A DNA stretch of 64,000 bases, taken from contig NZ_CP073721.1 in NCBI RefSeq assembly GCF_025264685.1, positions 7,891,501 to 7,955,500 on the forward strand. Direction: 5' to 3'. Positions within the stretch are counted from its first letter, which is position 1; every line of letters starts with the position of its first letter. This DNA is from Dactylosporangium roseum (GTDB lineage: Bacteria; Actinomycetota; Actinomycetes; Mycobacteriales; Micromonosporaceae). Shown piece by piece: positions 61,642 to 64,000 of this stretch. The position numbers and the translations under genes were made by a program. A model generated the notes under the pieces. That model was not told where the DNA came from and did not search any database. It was given only the letters and a program-made list of their open reading frames with translations.

Positions 61642-63087
61642 GTGATCAGGATCTGCACGTCGGAGCCGTCCGTGCCGCACGCCGACGGCAACATGCGGCC
61701 GGTCAAGGAAACCGCCGGTGTGCTGCTGCGCATCCTGTTGCTTGCTCCCGGCCCGCGCGTCCCCGTCGACGGCGCCGCCGCGGTGATGCGCATCGCGAAG
61801 GCCGGCTTCGGGCAGTACGTGGCGCAACTTCGGCATGCGCTCGGTAACGACGAACTGGTCGACCGGTCGGGCGGCGTGGTGCAGTACACCGGCGACCGCA
61901 CGCAGAGCGACGCGGCGATCATCGAGCGGAAGCACGACGAGATTCTCAAGGCCATCGACGGTGACGAGGTGATCACCGCCGCACTGGCGGCGCGTATCCT
62001 GCCGACCCTGCTGGAGATCCGTGGGCTGTACGTTGGCAATCCCGCGATGGGCCTGTCCGGCTTCCAACTGGCCGACGTGCCGCCTGACTGTCAGCAATGG
62101 GCGATCGAACTCGACGACGTCACATCCGACTGGATGCAGCGGTGGAGCTCCGTCCAACTGATGCTCGCCGACTGCCTCATGTTGACCAGTCCCGGCAGGA
62201 CCACGGGCCGAAGCCTGCTCAAGGAGCTGCTGAAGATCGCGCGTAACCCAGACCCCGCCGAGGAGGTCTTCCCACGGCTGTTGAAGGCGGCCGGCATGTC
62301 GGGCGACGTCCGCCAGCACCGCAATGCCTGGGATCTCACCCAGCGCTTCTACGAGCACGAGCAGATGGAGTTCCCGCCCGAGCTCGAGGAACTCGCGCCG
62401 ACGGTGCAGAAGATAGCGAACACGCCGTGGGCACCGCACCGGGCGCGTCCACTGCAGCACCCGCTCGAGTACGGTTCCGGAACCGACGACGCGATCCACG
62501 ACATCGCCCGGCTCCTTGGCATCACCTCCGTGCTGAAGCTTCGGGGCGCCGAGGTCGAGCCGGCGGAATGCATCGAGCGAACGACCCGCCGGCTGTATTT
62601 CTCCGGAGTTCTCGCATCGAAGTGGGTTTGTGACGCAGGCGTTCGTAGCGACTTCGAGCGGCTGCTGACGAGGCTGGACTCCGCGGAGGGCGACGGGAGT
62701 GACGTTCGCTTCCTCATCATCGACCCCGATGGCGACGCCTACAACCAGCTCTACCAACTGCGCGGCGGACGGTTGAGCAAGGAGTCGGTTCCGCTGCTGC
62801 AGGAGCTCGCCGTGCGGCACCGGTCGTTTCGAGTGCGCGTCGTCAATGCGCTGCCGGCATTCCGCATCGTTGTCATCGACGATGACTTCGTCACCTTCTC
62901 GCCGTACGCGATCGAGGGCGAGCGCTACGCCACCAGCAAGCTCGGCTGGGAAGCCCCGCATGTCATGCTTGATCCGCTGGCACCCTACCCGCTGGCCGAT
63001 GCCTTCCGACTGTACTTCGAGGAGCGCTGGGCCAGCGCAAACGATCTGGACCTGTCGCGGAACCTTCCAAGGAGATCCACACGATGA
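61642..63087 (+). CDS. SARP-like regulator with C-terminal phospholipase-D-like domain
   Basis: About 481 residues from GTG 61642. The N-terminus (IRICTSEPSVPHADGN ... YVAQLRHALGNDELVDRSGG) looks like the winged-helix domain of SARP/BTAD regulators. A helical middle follows. The C-terminal ~170 residues (YFSGVLASKWVCDAG ... VRFLIIDPDGDAYNQLYQLR) resemble DUF5919/PLD-like sensor domains. Its stop overlaps the nucleotidyltransferase start (ATGA). It probably regulates its own operon and the divergent PrnB-like/MOSC pair. Confidence 0.62.
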   Translation: MIRICTSEPSVPHADGNMRPVKETAGVLLRILLLAPGPRVPVDGAAAVMRIAKAGFGQYVAQLRHALGNDELVDRSGGVVQYTGDRTQSDAAIIERKHDEILKAIDGDEVITAALAARILPTLLEIRGLYVGNPAMGLSGFQLADVPPDCQQWAIELDDVTSDWMQRWSSVQLMLADCLMLTSPGRTTGRSLLKELLKIARNPDPAEEVFPRLLKAAGMSGDVRQHRNAWDLTQRFYEHEQMEFPPELEELAPTVQKIANTPWAPHRARPLQHPLEYGSGTDDAIHDIARLLGITSVLKLRGAEVEPAECIERTTRRLYFSGVLASKWVCDAGVRSDFERLLTRLDSAEGDGSDVRFLIIDPDGDAYNQLYQLRGGRLSKESVPLLQELAVRHRSFRVRVVNALPAFRIVVIDDDFVTFSPYAIEGERYATSKLGWEAPHVMLDPLAPYPLADAFRLYFEERWASANDLDLSRNLPRRSTR

Positions 63088-63641
63088 GCAGCCCTTACGG
63101 CATTGTGCTCGGAAGGTTTCAGCCGCTGCACCTGGGTCATGTCGAATACCTGGAAGCGGCCAAGCGCGAATGCGAGCGGTTGTTCATCGGTGTGACGAAT
63201 CCGGACGCGTCCCGGGCGACCATTTCCGAGGCGGACGCCAAGCGGTCCCTGGCCGAGAACAACCCGTTCTCCTATATCGACCGGCATTTGATGATCGAGC
63301 GGGCGCTGCTCGCCCTCGGATGGCCCGCTGAGTCCTTCTGCGTCATGGCGGCGCCGATCACGGATCCGGCGCGGCTGGCGGCATACCTGCCATCGCCAGA
63401 TCGCTCCGAATGCTTCGTGACAATCTACGACGAATGGGGCGAGCAGAAGGCGCGTGAGATTGCGGCCCTGGGGTATCGCGTGACCACGCTGTGGAGACGC
63501 ACGCACGACGAGCGGTTCACCTCGGGCACCTTCATCCGGACCGCCATCCGGCAAAACAAACCTTGGGAGCACCTGGTGCCCGCAGGCGTGGCGAGCTACA
63601 TCATCGACAACGGGCTGATCGAGGCGCACAAGGCAAAATGA
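63084..63641 (+). CDS. Nicotinamide-nucleotide adenylyltransferase-like nucleotidyltransferase
   Basis: A 185-residue protein of the NMNAT/cytidylyltransferase superfamily. The nucleotide-binding motif GRFQPLHLGHVEYLEAAK (HxGH type) is at residues 9-26, and the second motif SGTFIRTAIRQNKPW corresponds to ISSTxxR. Length and motifs fit archaeal-type NadM. It is coupled by ATGA overlaps to the regulator and to the PEP-synthase-like gene. NAD synthesis would be unusual here; nucleotidyl transfer to another phosphate is possible. Confidence 0.82.
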   Translation: MSSPYGIVLGRFQPLHLGHVEYLEAAKRECERLFIGVTNPDASRATISEADAKRSLAENNPFSYIDRHLMIERALLALGWPAESFCVMAAPITDPARLAAYLPSPDRSECFVTIYDEWGEQKAREIAALGYRVTTLWRRTHDERFTSGTFIRTAIRQNKPWEHLVPAGVASYIIDNGLIEAHKAK

Positions 63642-64000
63642 TGATCGATCTTGGTACAGAGATTGCCGATCCGGACCGATACGGCTGGAAGGCACACTAT
63701 CTGAGCCTGCTCGCGAAGGAGGGCTACACCGTCCCCGAGGCATGGGCGCTCGCGCCCGACCAGGCCGTCGACATGGACGAGCTAGATCTTGACCTGCCGT
63801 ATGCGGTCCGCAGCTCCGGTCTTGCCGAGGACGCCCAGTCGGGCTCCTACGCCGGCCACTTCAGCACTCATCTCGACGTCCGCGGCGCCGGCAACGTTCG
63901 GTCCGCCATCGACGCGGTCCGCGCCAGTGCGGCGGGCGAGATGCGGATGGGGGTGGTCGTCCAGCGGATGGTCGAGTCCCCGGTACTCTCCGGTGTTGGC
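63638..64000 (+). CDS. PEP synthase/pyruvate phosphate dikinase-like N-terminal domain, 3' end outside window
   Basis: 121 codons are visible, starting ATG 63638 with a four-base overlap. The translation contains YAVRSSGLAEDAQSGSYAGH and VVVQRMVES, both hallmarks of the ATP-grasp nucleotide-binding domain of PEP-utilising enzymes. The rest lies beyond the window, so the central phosphohistidine and PEP domains cannot be seen. It could be a stand-alone antibiotic phosphotransferase or a full dikinase. Confidence 0.8.
   Translation, partial: MMIDLGTEIADPDRYGWKAHYLSLLAKEGYTVPEAWALAPDQAVDMDELDLDLPYAVRSSGLAEDAQSGSYAGHFSTHLDVRGAGNVRSAIDAVRASAAGEMRMGVVVQRMVESPVLSGVG

Noticed and set aside
1..64000. 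CRISPR arrays
   Set aside because: The only regular arrays (15347-15820) are contiguous tandem repeats without spacers, and there are no cas genes.

Overview
The window is a high-GC, GTG-start-rich actinomycete chromosome segment. The conservon-type signalling genes, the ECF42-type sigma factor, the DUF664/DinB-type protein, the actinobacterial c-di-AMP riboswitch, the SARP-like regulator and the PadR/HAAS pair point to a filamentous actinomycete. Micromonosporaceae is my best guess, but this is inference from gene style, not a database match. There are no rRNA or tRNA genes and no housekeeping replication genes.

Layout. 1-9.6 kb is a surface-glycan/acyl region: the end of a polytopic membrane protein, a WecE-like sugar aminotransferase and GtrA on the plus strand. 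Facing them is a tightly overlapping minus-strand operon (ACP, SDR, AMP ligase, LuxE-like, LuxC-like, glycosyltransferase), with a PseH-like N-acetyltransferase divergent from it. 9.7-14.3 kb holds an FAD oxidase, a lipoprotein hydrolase and an S9 oligopeptidase. 14.3-15.9 kb is non-coding and unusual: a dispersed repeat, a cluster of DnaA boxes, then 9 x 18-bp and 20 x 15-bp perfect tandem repeats. 15.9-25.6 kb carries a threonine dehydratase, a partial conservon with a TAXI lipoprotein, small membrane proteins, MarR, a broken PadR with its HAAS partner, more dispersed repeats, and two small regulatory/chaperone-like genes. 25.7-38.8 kb is metabolic: MFS/GlxA-AraC divergent pair, gamma-glutamyltransferase, ECF42 sigma, LysE exporter, bioA with an intact IS4 element at its stop codon, a ygiBC-like glutathionylspermidine-synthase operon with DUF350, and a zinc alcohol dehydrogenase. 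39-46.5 kb has a c-di-AMP riboswitch ahead of a cell-wall hydrolase, a DHH phosphoesterase, VOC, NDH-2, DinB, EI24 and GNAT genes.

46.6-59.5 kb is accessory DNA. It starts with a lower-GC four-gene glycosyltransferase/FkbM operon. A locus bracketed by IS fragments follows: an immunity-like gene, a proline-rich protein ending in what looks like a polymorphic-toxin domain, a HerA/DUF87 ATPase, and a divergent membrane protein resembling a degenerate coupling ATPase. I regard this as the best candidate for an undescribed system (toxin export or DNA/protein translocation). The right end (59.5-64 kb) pairs a PrnB/DUF1864-like gene and a MOSC gene against a divergent operon of SARP-like regulator, NMN-adenylyltransferase-like enzyme and PEP-synthase-like protein; it resembles an edge of an uncharacterised biosynthetic cluster.

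Two dispersed repeat families recur. One is an ~80-100 bp perfect inverted repeat found only where genes converge (three copies). The other is a ~130-300 bp element, often with a 22-23 bp hairpin (five copies).
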